Assembly: GCA_963666505.2 (NCBI GenBank)
Contig: CAXXXL010000003.1
Coordinates: 1,426,001 to 1,490,000 of the forward strand
DNA from: JABGQS01 sp963666505
Lineage (GTDB): Bacteria > Bacillota > Clostridia > Christensenellales > SZUA-584
DNA: 64,000 bases
Direction of reading: 5' to 3'
In this document: positions 18,388 to 28,789 of the stretch, piece by piece
Layout: each line of letters opens with the position of its first letter
Numbering within the stretch: position 1 is the stretch's first letter
Position numbers and translations under genes: made by a program
The notes under the pieces: model-generated
Database searches by the model: none
What the model saw: the letters and a program-made list of their open reading frames with translations, nothing else
What the model was told of the DNA's origin: nothing

Positions 18388-19290
18388 ATGAAACCCAAGA
18401 ATAAAAAAAGAATATTTTCAAAATGGCAAATATACCTTGTATTGTCACCGGGATTAATATTGTTTGGAGTTTTTATTATATATCCTGCAATAGCAAATAT
18501 AATATATTCATTTACTGATTACAGACCGCTATACGAGCCTACACAGTGGGTAGGACTTAAGAATTACATTGATCTTTTTACACGGTCAAGAGATATAGAA
18601 CTCTTAGGTTTAGCGTTTAAAAACACGATTATCATTGCCATACTGGTTTCGGTTGTCCAAAATGTACTTGCGCTTACTTTTGCTGTTTTACTAAACAGAA
18701 AAATGAAATTACGAAATCTCTATAGAGGTATTATTTTTTTGCCTATGACACTTGGTGTTGTTATACAGGGCCTTGTATGGAAGCTAATGCTAAATCCAAA
18801 TAACGGTACATTAGCTAAGATGCTATCTTCAATTGGTATTAACTCTACATATTTTGGTGATTCCAATCTAGCATTGTATCTTGTAATAATGATTATTATT
18901 TGGTCAAATATAGGGTTTGCTATGACTGTATATTTGTCAGGACTTCAGAGTATTCCAGATGAATTATACGATGCAGGGTTGGTAGATGGAGCAACAGGGT
19001 GGAAAGCGTTCAGAAATATTACATTGCCATTAATCAGACCTGCGTTAACGGTTAATGTACTGATTTGCCTCATTGGATCAATTAACATATTAGATATTAT
19101 TATAGTTACAACAAATGGAGGGCCTGGATTTTCAACATATAACCTTCCTTATTTAGTGCTAAACAATATAACGGTAGGACAGAAGACGCAGGGTTTTGCT
19201 GCGGCTGTATCAGTAATACAGTTTCTGTTTACTTTCATCGTTGTTTTTATTGCCCAAATATTTTTAAGAAAGAAGGAGGTAGAACTATGA
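18388..19290 (+). CDS. Sugar ABC transporter permease, MalF/UgpA type
   Basis: The protein has 300 residues and six predicted transmembrane helices. The EAA loop reads ELYDAGLVDGATGWKAFRNITLPLIRP at about 190-217, the contact site for the ATPase. It starts after AAGGAG and overlaps the next permease by 4 nt (ATGA), a sign of stoichiometric synthesis. It is the first of the permease pair that pairs with the lipoprotein upstream. No ATPase gene is adjacent; the MsmX-type ATPase at 32,226 is the likely energy subunit. Confidence 0.93.
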   Translation: MKPKNKKRIFSKWQIYLVLSPGLILFGVFIIYPAIANIIYSFTDYRPLYEPTQWVGLKNYIDLFTRSRDIELLGLAFKNTIIIAILVSVVQNVLALTFAVLLNRKMKLRNLYRGIIFLPMTLGVVIQGLVWKLMLNPNNGTLAKMLSSIGINSTYFGDSNLALYLVIMIIIWSNIGFAMTVYLSGLQSIPDELYDAGLVDGATGWKAFRNITLPLIRPALTVNVLICLIGSINILDIIIVTTNGGPGFSTYNLPYLVLNNITVGQKTQGFAAAVSVIQFLFTFIVVFIAQIFLRKKEVEL

Positions 19291-20111
19291 GGAAGAATAA
19301 TAAAGCTAATATAGCTATAAATATATTTTTTATTCTAATATGTCTATTCTCTATCGTTCCGCTTTTTTCAGTATTAAATGTATCACTTAAAAGCACGCAG
19401 GATTTTCTTAACAATCCGACTGCTCTTACGATAAAGCCTACATTAGATAACTTTGCTGTTGCTTGGGAAAGAGCTGATATGTTGAACAGTTTCAAAAATA
19501 GTATAATCCTTGCTTTTTTTACTCCTTTAGGCATATGTATAATAGCTACAATGATAGCATTTCCAATAGCTAGAAAGCATTTTAAGGGCGCAAATCTACT
19601 GTATACAATACTTGTAATATCTTTATTTTTGCCAATGACAGCTGGTTTAATTCCTAAGATCATATTATTCAAGAAGTTGCATCTAATAAATCATTTATAT
19701 GGTTTAATAATTTCGGGGTGGGCGAATATTGCACTTCCGATTCTCATCATTAGCGGATTTATTAAAAGCATACCGAGGGAATTGGATGAAGCGGCTTCAA
19801 TTGATGGGTGTGGATATTTTAGATATATTTTTAAAGTCATTTTTCCACTTTCACGCCCTGCATGGGTAACGGTATTTATACTTAACATGTTGACTTCCTG
19901 GAATGATTTTATTGGTCCTTATATTTTTTTAACGGATCCATCAAAGCGTCCAATATCTACAGCATTACATGTATTCGTAGGCACTTATTCTATCGATTAC
20001 ACAACAATGTGTGCGGGGGTTATAATAGCTTTAATACCAATTGTTGCTACTTTTATATTATTACAACGCTATATTATTTCAGGTATGGTCAGTGGAGCCA
20101 TTAAAGGATAA
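19287..20111 (+). CDS. Sugar ABC transporter permease, MalG/UgpE type
   Basis: 274 residues with six transmembrane helices and an EAA loop (ELDEAASIDGCGYFRYIFKV, then a SRP motif). It overlaps the MalF-type gene by 4 nt and ends 66 nt before the beta-mannosidase start. With its partner it forms the membrane channel of a family-1 carbohydrate importer, here predicted to take up mannosides on the basis of the enzymes that follow. Confidence 0.93.
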   Translation: MRKNNKANIAINIFFILICLFSIVPLFSVLNVSLKSTQDFLNNPTALTIKPTLDNFAVAWERADMLNSFKNSIILAFFTPLGICIIATMIAFPIARKHFKGANLLYTILVISLFLPMTAGLIPKIILFKKLHLINHLYGLIISGWANIALPILIISGFIKSIPRELDEAASIDGCGYFRYIFKVIFPLSRPAWVTVFILNMLTSWNDFIGPYIFLTDPSKRPISTALHVFVGTYSIDYTTMCAGVIIALIPIVATFILLQRYIISGMVSGAIKG

Positions 20112-20177
20112 TTGGATAATTATAGCTATGATTTAATTTTAACGAAAATATACATCAATTTAAAAAGGAAAACAACT

Positions 20178-22694
20178 ATGCAAATGTTACTAAATGATTG
20201 TCACTGGAAACTGAAAGGTTATTGGCCTTATATACCTTTGTTCAAGATAGGAATGGAACTTAACAATATAATGATGCCAGTCACAGATTGCATTGAAGCA
20301 ACTGTTCCTGGTGGAGTTCACGCGGATCTACTTCGTGCAGGTATAATAGAACCTCCTTTTTTTGAAATGAATAGCCTTAAGTGCGAATGGGTTGAAAATA
20401 GATGGTGGGTATATGAGACAACATTCCGGATTGATCCAGAATTAACTGATAAAAATTTGTATCTAATTTTTAAAGGGCTTGATTATAAATCGCATATATA
20501 TCTTAACGATAGTCTGTTGGGTGTACATGAAAACATGTTTACACAGGCTGAATTTAATATTACTGAGTTAGCGAAAAAAGAATCTGAAAATTCTTTAGTA
20601 GTGATTTTAGAGAACGCACCTGAAGAAATGTCACAGATTGGTATTACTTCGATGACTAGAACACAGAAAAGCCGTTTTAATTACAAATGGGACTTTTGCA
20701 CCAGAATGGTTAATATAGGTATATGGGATGATGTTTTAATAAAAGCCGTTAAAGATGTGGCTCTTAACAATACATGCATTCGGACCGATGTTCAAGGAAA
20801 AGATGGTGTTGTAAATATTGATACAGAATTGTGTGGGAAAGAAGGTGAATACTTAATACATGTTAATTTATCTTTAGGGGATCAAAATGTATATAATTCT
20901 TATTTTGATTTCAATATTGAAAAGGATCAAAATAAATTTAAATGTTCAATAAGGGTAAATAATCCTGCTCTCTGGCAGCCAAATGGGCTAGGAGATCAGC
21001 CTTTGTATAATATTGAAATAAAGGTTCTCTCTGACAGAGTAATATCGGATAGCTATAGCCAGATGATTGGGATTAGAAAGCTTGAGTACAAACAGAACGA
21101 AAATAGTAGTGATAAATCTTTACCATATACAATTATGATAAACTCATGCCCGGTTTACATAAAAGGCGTTAATTTAACACCTTTTGACCTGTTGTATGGT
21201 AATGTTAATCATACTACATATGATAGATATATTCGGCTTATTAAAAATGCCAATGTCAATTTGGTAAGGATATGGGGTGGAGGAATTATTGAAAAAGAGT
21301 ATTTTTATAAACTTTGTGATGAAAATGGAATTATGGTTTGGCAGGATTTCATTCAATCGAGCTCAGGAATGGAAAATAAACCTTCCACTGATAGTCATTA
21401 TATTAACTTGCTCAGTGAAAGCTCTGAACATGCAATAAAAACCCGGAGGAATCATGTTTGTCACACAATATGGTGCGGAGGGAATGAACTTTACGACATT
21501 TTAGGTAATAAAAGCATACCTATTGGCAAATATAATCCAAATATAAAAATATTGCAATCCCTTGTTAACAAATACGATAAAGGCAAGCTTTTCTTGCCCG
21601 CATCCCCATCAGGACCTAATATTAACTTGGATATAGAGAATCCTTTAGATAACCATGATGTGCACGGTGAGTGGGAATATGGTGGGATCAAAGAACATTA
21701 CAAGAAGTATAATAAATCGTCATGCTTACTTCAAAGTGAATTTGGTATTGCCGGAATGGGAAGTTTGGAATGTATGAAAAGCTTCTTGTCTGAATCCAAT
21801 TTAACTGTTTCAAACATGGAAGATAATCTTGTCTGGCGTCATCATGGAGAATGGTGGGATACTTTCAAAAGGGATAAAGATATTTTTGGTGCTATAAATA
21901 CTTTGAAACAATTTAGGAAATATAGTCAATTCATACAGGCAGATGGATTGCGCTATATAATTGAAGCTAACAGGAGAAATAAATTTCATAACTCCGGAAG
22001 TATTATATGGCAGTTAAATGAACCGTGGCCGAATGTATCGTGTACATCCTTGGTTGATTATTGCGCTATTCCTAAAATGGCATACTATTGGGTAAAAGAT
22101 TCTTTCTCATCTGTTCACGCTTCTTTGAGACATGGCGGTTTGCAACAATTACCCGAAAATATTTTTTCTGCAGAGGTGTTTTTACATAACTGCCTTTGCG
22201 GAAAAAAATTAAAACTTAGTGTGCAATTGTTGGATGTGCATGGACAAAAGTTGTTTGATAAAGAAGAAAAAATTGAAGTCATTCCAAGTTCGGCTATGAA
22301 AATAATGGAGATATCAACAAAACTCCCTAAACTCCCAAGGAACCTATTTTTTGTAAGATTACAAGTCTGGGATGATAACGGGATTGAATTATCAAACAAC
22401 GTTTATACATTTTCCCAGCTAAAGAACAAGATCTTCTCACCTATGTCAGAAAAATGGGATAATACACCTTCAATTATTGTAGATTTAGATGAATGTATAA
22501 TAGAGAATACAGGATCGGAGGTATGTCTTTACATCCACAGAAATATGTACAATAAAGATGAATTGATTTGTGATGATTATTTTACTCTTTTTCCTTCTGA
22601 ACAAATAAGGATAAAAAAACCAAGAGATTTAGAAAATCAAAACGAAACGAGTATAGATTCTATTGAAGGGTGGGATTGGATAAATAGAGATTAA
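20178..22694 (+). CDS. GH2 beta-mannosidase
   Basis: 838 residues starting at ATG 20178, after an AAAAGGAAA site; in-frame TTG 20112 has no ribosome site. The N-terminal jelly-roll reads VPGGVHADLLRAGII and NRWWVYETTF, as in GH2 beta-mannosidases. The TIM barrel has an RIWGGG block, the acid/base Glu437 in WCGGNELYD and the nucleophile Glu521 in QSEFGI. It lacks a signal peptide, so it cleaves imported beta-mannosides inside the cell, releasing mannose. Closely related GH2 exo-glucosaminidases are an alternative, but the neighbouring GH38 and mannose isomerase favour mannosides. Confidence 0.88.
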   Translation: MQMLLNDCHWKLKGYWPYIPLFKIGMELNNIMMPVTDCIEATVPGGVHADLLRAGIIEPPFFEMNSLKCEWVENRWWVYETTFRIDPELTDKNLYLIFKGLDYKSHIYLNDSLLGVHENMFTQAEFNITELAKKESENSLVVILENAPEEMSQIGITSMTRTQKSRFNYKWDFCTRMVNIGIWDDVLIKAVKDVALNNTCIRTDVQGKDGVVNIDTELCGKEGEYLIHVNLSLGDQNVYNSYFDFNIEKDQNKFKCSIRVNNPALWQPNGLGDQPLYNIEIKVLSDRVISDSYSQMIGIRKLEYKQNENSSDKSLPYTIMINSCPVYIKGVNLTPFDLLYGNVNHTTYDRYIRLIKNANVNLVRIWGGGIIEKEYFYKLCDENGIMVWQDFIQSSSGMENKPSTDSHYINLLSESSEHAIKTRRNHVCHTIWCGGNELYDILGNKSIPIGKYNPNIKILQSLVNKYDKGKLFLPASPSGPNINLDIENPLDNHDVHGEWEYGGIKEHYKKYNKSSCLLQSEFGIAGMGSLECMKSFLSESNLTVSNMEDNLVWRHHGEWWDTFKRDKDIFGAINTLKQFRKYSQFIQADGLRYIIEANRRNKFHNSGSIIWQLNEPWPNVSCTSLVDYCAIPKMAYYWVKDSFSSVHASLRHGGLQQLPENIFSAEVFLHNCLCGKKLKLSVQLLDVHGQKLFDKEEKIEVIPSSAMKIMEISTKLPKLPRNLFFVRLQVWDDNGIELSNNVYTFSQLKNKIFSPMSEKWDNTPSIIVDLDECIIENTGSEVCLYIHRNMYNKDELICDDYFTLFPSEQIRIKKPRDLENQNETSIDSIEGWDWINRD

Positions 22695-22755
22695 CATAAT
22701 ATTGAAAGAGCTGAATAATTCATTTTAGATTTTAAGAATATAATAGAGGGACATT

Positions 22756-23877
22756 ATGGGACAAAATTTGCTGGAGCTGAACCGAGATGTGCTTAGAGGT
22801 ACGTCTAAAGGGAAAATTATATTTCAACCAAGAATATTATGTTGGTCAGATGACAAAAGATATCTCAATGAACCGCTACCCGGTGGATTAGACGGATTGA
22901 CGGATGCACAAATATATAAAAATCTGGGATGTTCCAATCGCATCTATGAATACTCTGCCAGTGTAAGACAGGTGTTGCCAAAAAACGTACATACATCAAT
23001 TCGTGATATAAACCCTCTTGAGCGAGAGATAACTGTTGAAACTCCTGTCGGGAAACTGGTTGCACTGGAAGTTGGGAATACATCAAACCCGGGAAGGTAC
23101 TATAAAAAGTGGCCTGTTACCTGTGAAGACAATCTAAAAGTTGCAATGTGGCTCATAGAACATACGGAGTGGGAATTTGATCAAAGTATATATGACAATC
23201 TTTTTGCAGAGTGGGGTAATTTAGGCCTGCCGGTTACGGGAATTTGGCCAAGAGTTAATGTACTAAATTTATTTAATGATATTATGGGGGTTGAAGGGGC
23301 TATATATGCTCTGATGGATTATCGGAATACGGTCGAAAAGTATTTTATTGCTTTAGAAGAAGCAACAATGCGTCAGATAGAGGTTATCAACAAATCTCCT
23401 ATTGAATGGGTAAATTATGGCGATAATCTTCACGGAGGTGTCCTATCACCAAAACTATTTGAAAAATATGTGCTTCCAGCATATCAGCGACGTGGTGATC
23501 GGCTTCACAAAGCAAACAAATTTACATTTTCTCATTGGGATGGAGATTGCAAGGTACTTCTGCCATATGCGAAGAATTGTGAACTTGACGGTATTGAGGC
23601 TATTACACCGCAGCCTCAAGGGGACGTGACACTGGATGAGATGAAAGAAGCGCTAGGTGATGAAATATTTTTAATTGACGGGATAGCAGCTATTTTATTT
23701 AATGATGACTATCCTGTTGAAGCACTGGTAGAACAGGTCAACCGTATTATTGAGTTATTCGCGCCTAAACTTGTGCTGGGAATTTCAGATGAGATGCCAT
23801 CAAACGGTAATATAGAACGTGTACGTCTAGTTAAAGAAATGGTTGATAATTATAACAATAACGTGAGGAGTAAGTAA
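22756..23877 (+). CDS. URO-D superfamily protein 1 (probable methyltransferase-like, not heme synthesis)
   Basis: 373 residues with a uroporphyrinogen-decarboxylase-like TIM barrel. Near residue 255 it has FSHWDGD, equivalent to the H-x-C metal-binding site of MtaA-type corrinoid methyltransferases, but with Asp in place of Cys. GVLSPKLFEKYVLPAYQRR is typical of this superfamily. The stop overlaps the next gene (TAATG), so two URO-D proteins are translationally coupled. No heme-pathway genes are nearby. A role in processing a modified sugar, possibly methyl transfer, is suggested only by the operon. Confidence 0.8.
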   Translation: MGQNLLELNRDVLRGTSKGKIIFQPRILCWSDDKRYLNEPLPGGLDGLTDAQIYKNLGCSNRIYEYSASVRQVLPKNVHTSIRDINPLEREITVETPVGKLVALEVGNTSNPGRYYKKWPVTCEDNLKVAMWLIEHTEWEFDQSIYDNLFAEWGNLGLPVTGIWPRVNVLNLFNDIMGVEGAIYALMDYRNTVEKYFIALEEATMRQIEVINKSPIEWVNYGDNLHGGVLSPKLFEKYVLPAYQRRGDRLHKANKFTFSHWDGDCKVLLPYAKNCELDGIEAITPQPQGDVTLDEMKEALGDEIFLIDGIAAILFNDDYPVEALVEQVNRIIELFAPKLVLGISDEMPSNGNIERVRLVKEMVDNYNNNVRSK

Positions 23878-24899
23878 TGACGTCCAGAGATTTAGTTTAT
23901 AAAACACTCGAGTTTAAAAACCCTGAGCGTATACCACGGCAGCTATGGAAGCTACTATGGGCGGATATATACTGTAGCGAGGAAGTTAAAAACATCGAGC
24001 AAAAGTATCCAACAGATTTTGGGTACGCAATTGGCGGAGAAAGCCAACTGCCTCCAACAAAGGGAGATGCGTTTGAAATAGGGGATTATGTTGATCCTTG
24101 GGGAGCAAAATTTAATAATATTCATCGTGGTATAATAGGCGAAGTAAAAGAAGCTCTAATTACTGGAGAGAACTGGGAGGACTTCGGAAAGGCGCATATA
24201 CCTTATGAATTACTCTCAATCGATATTGAATATATTAATAAGCAATGTAAGGAAAGCGATAAATTTGTATTTGCGAGTGGTTCAGGTATACCAAGACCAT
24301 TTGAGCAATTGCAGTTTTTACGTGGTACTGAACAGTTATATATGGATCTGGCATTAAGTTCTCACGGCATGTTCGCTTTCTTAGAAAAGATGCATGATTT
24401 CTATTGCCAATGGGTTAAAGCATGGGCAGCAACTGATGTTGACGGGATTATTATAATGGACGACTGGGGAAGCCAGAACAGCTTGCTCATAAATCCAAAA
24501 ACTTGGGTAGAGGTTTTCAAACCTCTATATAAAGATTATATTGATATAGCTAAAAAGTACGGGAAAAAAGTCTTTATGCATTCGGACGGGTATACATTGG
24601 AGATAATTCCACATTTGATTGATTTAGGGCTTGATGCATTAAATACACAGATATTTTGTATTGGGATAGAAAAGCTAAAACAGTTTAAAGGAAAAGTAAC
24701 GTTTTGGGGAGAGATAGACAGGCAGCATTTACTCGTTAATGCCTCGGCTGAAGAAGTTAAAAAAGCTGTATACAATGTATACGATACACTGTGGACTAAT
24801 GGGGGATGTATTGCGCAATGCGAATTTGGAGCCGGTGCTAAACCGGAGAATATTCACGCAGTGTTTGATGCCTGGAACGAAGTTCAACATCAGGAGTAA
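23877..24899 (+). CDS. URO-D superfamily protein 2
   Basis: A 340-residue URO-D/MtaA-like barrel. It opens with the superfamily pattern MTSRDLVYKTLEFKNPERIPR. The HSDG motif in KVFMHSDGY (about residue 236) is the H-x-D variant of the metal site. DVDGIIIMDDWGSQ is also characteristic. It overlaps protein 1 by 1 nt and is followed after 2 nt by protein 3, so three different URO-D proteins are made from one message. Sequence differs clearly between them, which argues for separate jobs or a hetero-complex rather than a recent duplication. Substrate unknown. Confidence 0.8.
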   Translation: MTSRDLVYKTLEFKNPERIPRQLWKLLWADIYCSEEVKNIEQKYPTDFGYAIGGESQLPPTKGDAFEIGDYVDPWGAKFNNIHRGIIGEVKEALITGENWEDFGKAHIPYELLSIDIEYINKQCKESDKFVFASGSGIPRPFEQLQFLRGTEQLYMDLALSSHGMFAFLEKMHDFYCQWVKAWAATDVDGIIIMDDWGSQNSLLINPKTWVEVFKPLYKDYIDIAKKYGKKVFMHSDGYTLEIIPHLIDLGLDALNTQIFCIGIEKLKQFKGKVTFWGEIDRQHLLVNASAEEVKKAVYNVYDTLWTNGGCIAQCEFGAGAKPENIHAVFDAWNEVQHQE

Positions 24900-24901
24900 A
24901 T

Positions 24902-25858
24902 ATGTTGACACCAAGAGAAAGGTTTATAACAGCATTAGAACGCAGACCTTTACAAGGAAGGGTACCTACATTCGAATTGGTATTTTTCTTGACCATGGAA
25001 AAATTAGGGAAAGTACACCCAATTCATCGCAGCTATGACCAGTGGTATCAGATGAGTGAAAGGGAAAAGCAGGAACATCGAAAAGATATTGCTGATATTT
25101 ATATTGCTATAGCTGAAGCTTATGGTCATGATGCTATATTTGTACATCCTAATCCCGGTGATAAAGACGAAATAATAAGACTGTTGGAGATCATCCGTGA
25201 AAAAACGGAGGATAAGTATTTCCTTACCATGCATGGAGACCCTACATACCCTATACCCGACGGGGACAAAATGTACGATTTTTCGTATCGTATAGCTGAT
25301 GATTCCGAAGGTATGAAAAAAGAGGCGGAAGAAAATGTTTTAAAGGCGCTTGAATGGGCGCAGGAGCTTAGCCGATATAAGATTTTGGACGGGTTTACTT
25401 TGTGCAGCGACTACTGCCTTAATACCGGACCGTTTTTAAGCCCCGGACAGTTTTCTGAATTTGTAACACCCTATCTTGCGAAGGTGATACAGGGTTACCG
25501 TGATATGGGCTACTATACGATTAAGCATACTGACGGAAACATAATGCCTATATTAAATCAGTTGATGCAGGCGAATCCGCACGCTCTCCATAGCATAGAC
25601 CCACAAGCTGGTGTGGATATCGCAGAAGTCAAAAAAATCGTGGGAGATAAGGTATGCCTTATTGGCAATGTAAACTGCGGATTGCTGGAGACGGGTAGCG
25701 AGCAAGAGGCTATCGAGTCTGCCCGCTATTCACTTATCAATGGAATGCCGGGATATGGATATATATTCTCGACATCGAATTGTGTCTATACAGGAATGCC
25801 ATTGGAGAGGTATGATCTTATAATAAATATGCTAGACGCAGAAGGTATTTATAAATGA
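24902..25858 (+). CDS. URO-D superfamily protein 3
   Basis: This protein has 318 residues. It starts MLTPRERFITALERRP, the standard URO-D-like opening, and has the HTDG metal-site variant in TIKHTDGN and LIGNVNCGLLETG, where other family members have a G-N-x-D/N active-site loop. AGGAGT lies before ATG 24902. It sits between protein 2 and the GH38 mannosidase in operon A. It is shorter than the others but appears complete. I cannot assign a substrate from sequence; it belongs to the uncharacterised HxDG subgroup. Confidence 0.8.
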   Translation: MLTPRERFITALERRPLQGRVPTFELVFFLTMEKLGKVHPIHRSYDQWYQMSEREKQEHRKDIADIYIAIAEAYGHDAIFVHPNPGDKDEIIRLLEIIREKTEDKYFLTMHGDPTYPIPDGDKMYDFSYRIADDSEGMKKEAEENVLKALEWAQELSRYKILDGFTLCSDYCLNTGPFLSPGQFSEFVTPYLAKVIQGYRDMGYYTIKHTDGNIMPILNQLMQANPHALHSIDPQAGVDIAEVKKIVGDKVCLIGNVNCGLLETGSEQEAIESARYSLINGMPGYGYIFSTSNCVYTGMPLERYDLIINMLDAEGIYK

Positions 25859-25894
25859 GTACTTGATAATTTATTGAAATATAGGAGGTGTATA

Positions 25895-28714
25895 ATGACA
25901 CAATTAAAAAAGCTAAAACAGCTAGACAAGGTTTTTTTGGAAAAGTTCGATCTTATAATGAATGAAATGCACGTGCTGTACTGGGGTGCCCGCTGTGTGC
26001 TTGAATTGCAGTATGCATATGAATTGTCCAAATCTGACAACGGAGAATATGACAAGCTTATATTTGATGCTATAGATATAGCATGGGAAGCTTATCAGAC
26101 AAAAGGTGCAATAACATATGAGGTAACTTCTTTAGTAGAACAGAGCTTAAAACCAATTTCAGAGAAGGCTAAAAGCTATAACCTGAATTGTGTAGGACAT
26201 GCCCATATTGATATGAACTGGATGTGGGGCTATGACGAGACAGTAATGGTTACCATCGATACTTTTCGTACAATGCTTGACCTAATGAAGGAATACCCAG
26301 AGTTTACTTTTGGACAAAGTCAGGCCTCAGTATATAGAATTGTTGAAAAGCACTGTCCTGAAATGATTAAGGAAATTAAGAAAAGGGTTCATGAGGGACG
26401 CTGGGAAGTTACAGCGTCTACTTGGGTAGAAGCTGACCGAAATATGCCGAATCTCGAAAGCATGGCAAGAAACCTGTTGTATACAAAGCAGTATCTCTCG
26501 GAATTGTTGGACATCGATCCTGCAACACTAAATATTGATTACGAGCCTGATACATTTGGTCATAATATTAACGTTCCAGAAGTCCTTTGTGACGGCGAAG
26601 TTAAATATTATTATCATTGCAGAGGATTTAATGAACATATATTGTATAACTGGAAAGCTCCGTCCGGACGGCAGATTCTAGTTTTTCGTGAACCCACCTG
26701 GTATAACTGGCCTATAAGCGGATACTCAGCTCTAAGCGTGCCGGATTTCTGTAAAAAACACGGTATCAATACAATGTTAAGAGTATATGGAGTTGGTGAT
26801 CACGGCGGCGGTCCTACACGTAGAGATATTGAAAAGATAATTGATATGAACAAGTGGCCCATTTTCCCAAAGTTCAAGTTTGGTACGTATGGAGAATTTT
26901 ACAGACTAGCTGAGCAGAACCGAGATGCATACCCTGTGGTTGAAGACGAATTAAATGTTGTTTTTGACGGCTGCTATACCACACAGACACGGCAAAAAAG
27001 AGGGAACAGGCTGGGAGAGGAGTTATTAGTTGAATCTGAAACCGTTTCAGCATTATCACATTTGATAGAGGGTACTAAATACAACACGGAAGCTTTTACG
27101 GGAGCATGGGAAAAAGTAATGTTTAATCAGTTCCATGATATACTACCTGGTTCCGGAACTGTTGAAACCCGTGAATACGCTATGGGAGAATATCAGCAAG
27201 CTTTTACAACTGCCAATATAAACCGAACGCTTTCAGTGCGTGCTTTATCCGACATTTCAGATACGTCAGCCTTTGCTGTTGAAGAAGATGTTTCGCATAC
27301 CCGAAGCGAAGGAGCCGGTGTTGGTTTTGGTGTTTCTCATGGCGGTATTGCTCAAATTGGACGACATTCCGGATTGAGGCGAATTTTCACAGTATGTAAT
27401 TCAATGCCATTTGATCGTGAAGAAACAGCCTGCGTTACAATATGGGATTGGCGGGGTGATGCTAGTTGCATGATATGGAAAGACGCAAAAGGTCAGAAGC
27501 TAGACCATCAAGTGCTTTCAAATGGTTATGATGAGTATTGGGGGCATCTTCATGCAGATGTTCTAGTTAAAGTAAGTGTTCCAGCTATGGGGTATACAAC
27601 TATAGTTTTGGATGAAGCAGAATCCGCTGATTTTTCTCCCTTAATAGATTTAGGACCAAGGCGGGATGCATGTATAAATAACGTACTTGAAAATGAATAT
27701 ATACGTGCAGAAATGGACAGCCATGATGGCAGTATAATTTCACTTGTGGATAAAAAAACAGGCTTTGAATATGTTGATGAGAGAAGTCCTTTAGGTATTT
27801 TCCGTTTTGTTGAAGAAGACACAAGCAAAGGAGCATCAGCATGGTGGGTGGGACAATATCGTAATGTTTACAGCCTAAATAAAGGTGTAAAGCTAAAGGA
27901 TATTAAAACGGGATCAAAATACTTGCGACAAAGCATTACATACGAAGCGGATTTTCGTAATAATTCCAAACTCCGGGTTACTGTATCATTGGATAATAGT
28001 GAGTCAATGTTGCGTTTTGATACAACAGTACATTGGCAGGAAATAGGAAGCAAGGATACATTTTTCCCTCAGCTGAATTTCTTTATGCCTGTTTCGTACG
28101 ATTATTCAACTATTTGCTACGACGTGCCTATGGGCGTAATAGAACGGCAGCCTATAGATATGGATGTGCCCGCACAGTCATATGGTATGCCGCTTAACGG
28201 GCAAGGTGCATCGCTAATGCTCATGAGTGATAGTAAATATGGATACCGTGGTACTAAAGAAGGACTTTCGCTTACTTTAATTCGTTCTTCCGTAGAGCCG
28301 GACCCTTGGCCGGAGATTGGCCAACACAGGATAAAAATGGCGATTGCCTTGTGTAATGGCAATAAGACTGAAAGCATCAATCTTTCCCGTTCTTTTTGCC
28401 GTGAACTTTTGGTATCTGCAGCAAAGTTCCATAAAGGAAAACTTCCTGCTGTGCAGTCTCTGCTAGAATTATCCAATAATATAATCTTATCTGGTTTAAA
28501 AATTGCTGAGGACGGCAGCGGTGTTATCCTGCGGTATTACGAGCCTAATGGCAAAGCTGGACATGGTACTGTTAAATTCCTTAAAGAGCCCAGAACTGCC
28601 AAAACAGTAAATTTGCTTGAGCAGCCTATAGCAGGAAAAATAAAAATAGATAGCAATACGGTGAGCTTTGATTTTTGTTCCTATGGAGTTGGGAATTTAT
28701 TAGTGAGTTTTTGA
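25895..28714 (+). CDS. GH38 alpha-mannosidase
   Basis: 939 residues from ATG 25895, which follows AGGAGGTG; an upstream in-frame ATG at 25874 lacks a site. The zinc site is in VGHAHIDMNWMWG (His102, Asp104-106 region), the nucleophile is Asp219 in PDTFGHN, and the FNQFHDILPGSG block supplies another zinc ligand. C-terminal beta domains complete the standard layout. There is no signal peptide, so it acts on imported alpha-mannosides. With the GH2 enzyme in the same operon it would strip both alpha- and beta-linked mannose. Flanked on both sides by URO-D genes, which is unusual. Confidence 0.93.
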   Translation: MTQLKKLKQLDKVFLEKFDLIMNEMHVLYWGARCVLELQYAYELSKSDNGEYDKLIFDAIDIAWEAYQTKGAITYEVTSLVEQSLKPISEKAKSYNLNCVGHAHIDMNWMWGYDETVMVTIDTFRTMLDLMKEYPEFTFGQSQASVYRIVEKHCPEMIKEIKKRVHEGRWEVTASTWVEADRNMPNLESMARNLLYTKQYLSELLDIDPATLNIDYEPDTFGHNINVPEVLCDGEVKYYYHCRGFNEHILYNWKAPSGRQILVFREPTWYNWPISGYSALSVPDFCKKHGINTMLRVYGVGDHGGGPTRRDIEKIIDMNKWPIFPKFKFGTYGEFYRLAEQNRDAYPVVEDELNVVFDGCYTTQTRQKRGNRLGEELLVESETVSALSHLIEGTKYNTEAFTGAWEKVMFNQFHDILPGSGTVETREYAMGEYQQAFTTANINRTLSVRALSDISDTSAFAVEEDVSHTRSEGAGVGFGVSHGGIAQIGRHSGLRRIFTVCNSMPFDREETACVTIWDWRGDASCMIWKDAKGQKLDHQVLSNGYDEYWGHLHADVLVKVSVPAMGYTTIVLDEAESADFSPLIDLGPRRDACINNVLENEYIRAEMDSHDGSIISLVDKKTGFEYVDERSPLGIFRFVEEDTSKGASAWWVGQYRNVYSLNKGVKLKDIKTGSKYLRQSITYEADFRNNSKLRVTVSLDNSESMLRFDTTVHWQEIGSKDTFFPQLNFFMPVSYDYSTICYDVPMGVIERQPIDMDVPAQSYGMPLNGQGASLMLMSDSKYGYRGTKEGLSLTLIRSSVEPDPWPEIGQHRIKMAIALCNGNKTESINLSRSFCRELLVSAAKFHKGKLPAVQSLLELSNNIILSGLKIAEDGSGVILRYYEPNGKAGHGTVKFLKEPRTAKTVNLLEQPIAGKIKIDSNTVSFDFCSYGVGNLLVSF

Positions 28715-28789
28715 TTTTAAGTTTTATCTAGTGATATGCTAGGCTATAAAATGATTAATAGATGAGTTTAAGAAAGAAGGAAGCTGTTT

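Noticed and set aside
20112..20177. Earlier TTG start for the beta-mannosidase
   Set aside because: No ribosome site and 22 additional residues that do not fit GH2 N-termini. ATG 20178 has an AAAAGGAAA site.
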